Positions 6,345 through 6,933 of a DNA stretch of 6,933 nt are shown piece after piece. Numbering within the stretch: position 1 is the first letter of the stretch; each line of letters opens with the position of its first letter. A program made the translations under genes and the position numbers. Under the pieces are notes generated by a model. It saw only the letters and a program-made list of their open reading frames with translations. It did not search any database and was not told where the DNA came from. Source of the stretch: Syntrophomonadaceae bacterium (GTDB lineage: Bacteria > Bacillota > Syntrophomonadia > Syntrophomonadales > Syntrophomonadaceae); contig JAQVWB010000104.1 of NCBI GenBank assembly GCA_028698695.1, positions 1 to 6,933 on the forward strand. The letters run 5' to 3'.

Positions 6345-6537
6345 TATAAATATAAAAGCGAGCGTGGGCGAAGCATGGCAGCAACACCCGGTGAAGGCGA
6401 AATGGCGAAAAGGGGCAAGCGACAGGACGTCGCGAGAGCGCTATCGACCACGGACGGGAGATTAGCGCGGTCCCCTTTGAGCCATGAGTTAAGCCGTAGG
6501 TGTTGCCTATGCGGAGATCGTGAGCGTTATATTTATA
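6345..6537 (+). ncRNA. Candidate structured RNA, family unassigned
   Basis: A GC-rich segment is closed by a perfect 11-bp AT stem, TATAAATATAA (6345-6355) / TTATATTTATA (6527-6537). Inside, GCATGG (6373-6378) and GCAACACC (6381-6388) pair with GGTGTTGC (6499-6506) and CTATGC (6507-6512, one G-T pair), giving 14 pairs with a two-base bulge. Further in, ATGGC (6402-6406) pairs with GCCAT (6481-6485) and AAAGGGG (6409-6415) with CCCCTTT (6472-6478). These enclose two side hairpins: GCGAC (6419-6423) / GTCGC (6429-6433) and GCGCTA (6438-6443) / TAGCGC (6463-6468). This nested, branched order is hard to get by chance and resembles large bacterial structured RNAs, including mobile-element RNAs such as HEARO/omega RNA, but I cannot confirm a family. 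The strand is inferred from the G-T pair and is uncertain. No partner protein gene is next to it. Confidence 0.45.
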
Positions 6538-6650
6538 CAACAGAATTAAAACAGGCATCGGAACAGGCATGGGAACCGTCCCCATGCCTGTAATACAACA
6601 GAATTAAAACAGGCATCGGAACAGGCAAAAGAACCGTCCCCATGCCTGTA
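6535..6650. repeat. 58-base tandem duplication carrying GAACCGTCCCC hairpins
   Basis: Copy one (6535-6592) and copy two (6593-6650) are identical at 55 of 58 positions. The three differences are adjacent: TGG (6570-6572) versus AAA (6628-6630). Each copy has the core GAACCGTCCCC (6573-6583, 6631-6641), the complement of the core found at 3544-3554. In copy one ACAGGCATGGG (6563-6573) pairs with CCCATGCCTGT (6581-6591). In copy two only ACAGGCA (6621-6627) / TGCCTGT (6643-6649) pairs, leaving the core in a 15-base loop. An extra CCCATGCCTGT unit sits at 6651-6661. The first copy begins inside the closing stem of the structured segment before it. Confidence 0.92.
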
Positions 6651-6670
6651 CCCATGCCTGTTCTTTAAAA

Positions 6671-6706
6671 TCAGCGGTAATCCGCGAAAACTGCGTAATC
6701 AGCGTC
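6671..6706 (-). repeat. CAGAT-type repeat, right copy in reverse orientation
   Basis: Read on the minus strand from 6706, this begins GACGCTGATTACGCAG and goes on with TTTTCGCGGATTACCGCTGA. The first 16 bases match the left copy at 6157-6172 at 14 positions. It lacks the CCCTTCGGGCACG core. The pair may be terminal inverted repeats of a roughly 550-base noncoding unit, or simply two independent insertions facing each other. Confidence 0.65.
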
Positions 6707-6723
6707 TATTAATCGAAATTGGA

Positions 6724-6753
6724 TTGGTTTTTGCATGATGATATGATTATAAT
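6724..6753 (+). promoter_or_regulatory. Predicted uvrB promoter
   Basis: A perfect -10 box TATAAT (6748-6753) is preceded at 18 bases by TTGGTT (6724-6729), which keeps the TTG of a sigma-A -35 box. The -10 lies about 40 bases ahead of the uvrB start, a normal leader length. I see no GAAC-N4-GTTC LexA (DinR) box in 6661-6793, although uvrB is SOS-controlled in many Firmicutes. Confidence 0.6.
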
Positions 6754-6793
6754 AGAATCCTTAACAGGTATTTAATGAAATAAGGTGACTAGC

Positions 6794-6933
6794 ATGGGCA
6801 ATTTTGTTTTGCATTCTGATTTTAAAGAACAGGGGGATCAGCCTCAAGCGATACAGGAGCTGGTCGATAGTTTGAATCGGGGAAACCGGGAACAGACTTT
6901 GCTGGGAGTGACCGGTTCGGGAAAGACTTTTAC
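6794..6933 (+). CDS. uvrB: UvrABC system protein B (3' end missing)
   Basis: UvrB is the damage-verifying helicase-like subunit of nucleotide excision repair. It is loaded by UvrA and then recruits UvrC. Only the first 46 residues are in the window, but they are diagnostic: a FVLHSDFKEQGDQPQAI opening (4-20) and the Walker A GVTGSGKT (38-45) in the typical QTLLGVTGSGKTF context. The ATG at 6794 lies 5 bases after AAGGTGA (6782-6788). uvrA commonly follows uvrB in Firmicutes, but that part lies beyond the right edge. Confidence 0.97.
   Translation, partial: MGNFVLHSDFKEQGDQPQAIQELVDSLNRGNREQTLLGVTGSGKTF

Larger units (their letters stand above)
6045..6793. other. 750-base region without a credible protein gene
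   Basis: This is the divergent spacer between the minus-strand ATPase gene and uvrB. In order it holds: the ATPase ribosome site (6053-6058 on the minus strand), a small palindrome TGAACAGTTCA (6100-6110), a GC-rich palindrome (6131-6147), a CAGAT-family repeat (6157-6207), CAGTCAGGTT inverted repeats (6221-6280), a structured GC-rich segment (6345-6537), a 58-base tandem repeat (6535-6650), a second CAGAT-type copy in reverse (6671-6706) and the uvrB promoter. Reading frames of 72 and 118 codons exist, but they overlap each other on opposite strands and cross the repeats. They also lack family motifs or ribosome sites. Confidence 0.7.

Noticed and set aside
6459..6470. AGATTAGCGCGG, also present on the minus strand of 3597-3608
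   Set aside because: One isolated 12-base match between both strands of a 7-kb window is expected by chance a few times, and the flanks do not align beyond it.
6229..6593. Open frames of 118 codons (minus) and 72 codons (plus) in the repeat region
   Set aside because: They overlap each other on opposite strands, cross the tandem repeats and structured segment, show no family motif, and lack ribosome sites. Translations look like read-through of repeats.
6535..6661. CRISPR-like array
   Set aside because: Only two 58-base units abut directly with no variable spacers, and no cas genes are present.

Overview
The window looks like a stretch of chromosome from a mid-GC, Clostridia-like Firmicute (Peptococcaceae/Syntrophomonadaceae type). 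The reasons are the strong Shine-Dalgarno sites (GGAGG, AGGAGG, GGTGAT), the two-gene form of transketolase, and a cell-division and repair cluster (ftsE, ftsX, an M23 peptidase, ctpA, uvrB) typical of that group. Species cannot be fixed from the sequence. There is no ribosomal RNA, tRNA, CRISPR array or recognisable phage gene.

Layout. Positions 1-657 hold the 3' part of a transketolase C-terminal subunit gene, cut by the left edge. A hairpin with a T-tract (684-710) follows and runs straight into the ribosome binding site of ftsE. ftsE (730-1413) and ftsX (1410-2291) overlap by ATGA. About 95 bases on is a secreted coiled-coil M23 peptidase (2386-3522), then an intergenic region with a 29-bp perfect palindrome, then a membrane-anchored PDZ/S41 protease of the CtpA family (3709-4857). 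A convergent gene on the minus strand (4992-6044) encodes a two-P-loop ATPase resembling the uncharacterised Firmicute family PRK06851. About 750 bases without a credible protein gene follow, rich in repeats and structure. uvrB begins at 6794 and runs off the right edge.

How the genes work together. FtsE and FtsX form an inner-membrane ABC-type complex that gates septal or lateral peptidoglycan hydrolysis outside the cell. The next gene encodes a secreted protein with the EnvC-like layout (signal peptide, long coiled coil, LytM/M23 domain), so it is the likely FtsEX-controlled hydrolase. Unlike E. coli EnvC, it keeps the full set of zinc and catalytic histidines. CtpA-type proteases often trim or degrade such envelope proteins. 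UvrB belongs to nucleotide excision repair and has its own promoter.

The unusual part is noncoding. Two dispersed repeat families are present. Family 1 consists of hairpins that keep a loop core GGGGACGGTTC while their stem words differ (CAGACAA versus ACAGGCA) and remain self-complementary. It occurs as a head-to-head palindrome at 3535-3598 and as a 58-bp tandem pair at 6535-6650. Family 2 is built of CAGAT(T) words with a CCCTTCGGGCACG core. It forms a 105-nt hairpin at 4868-4972 and an imperfect inverted pair at 6157-6207 and 6671-6706. Inside the area bounded by that pair is a GC-rich segment (6345-6537) closed by an 11-bp AT stem. It can fold into a long branched rod and is the best candidate here for an undescribed or unassigned structured RNA or mobile RNA element.
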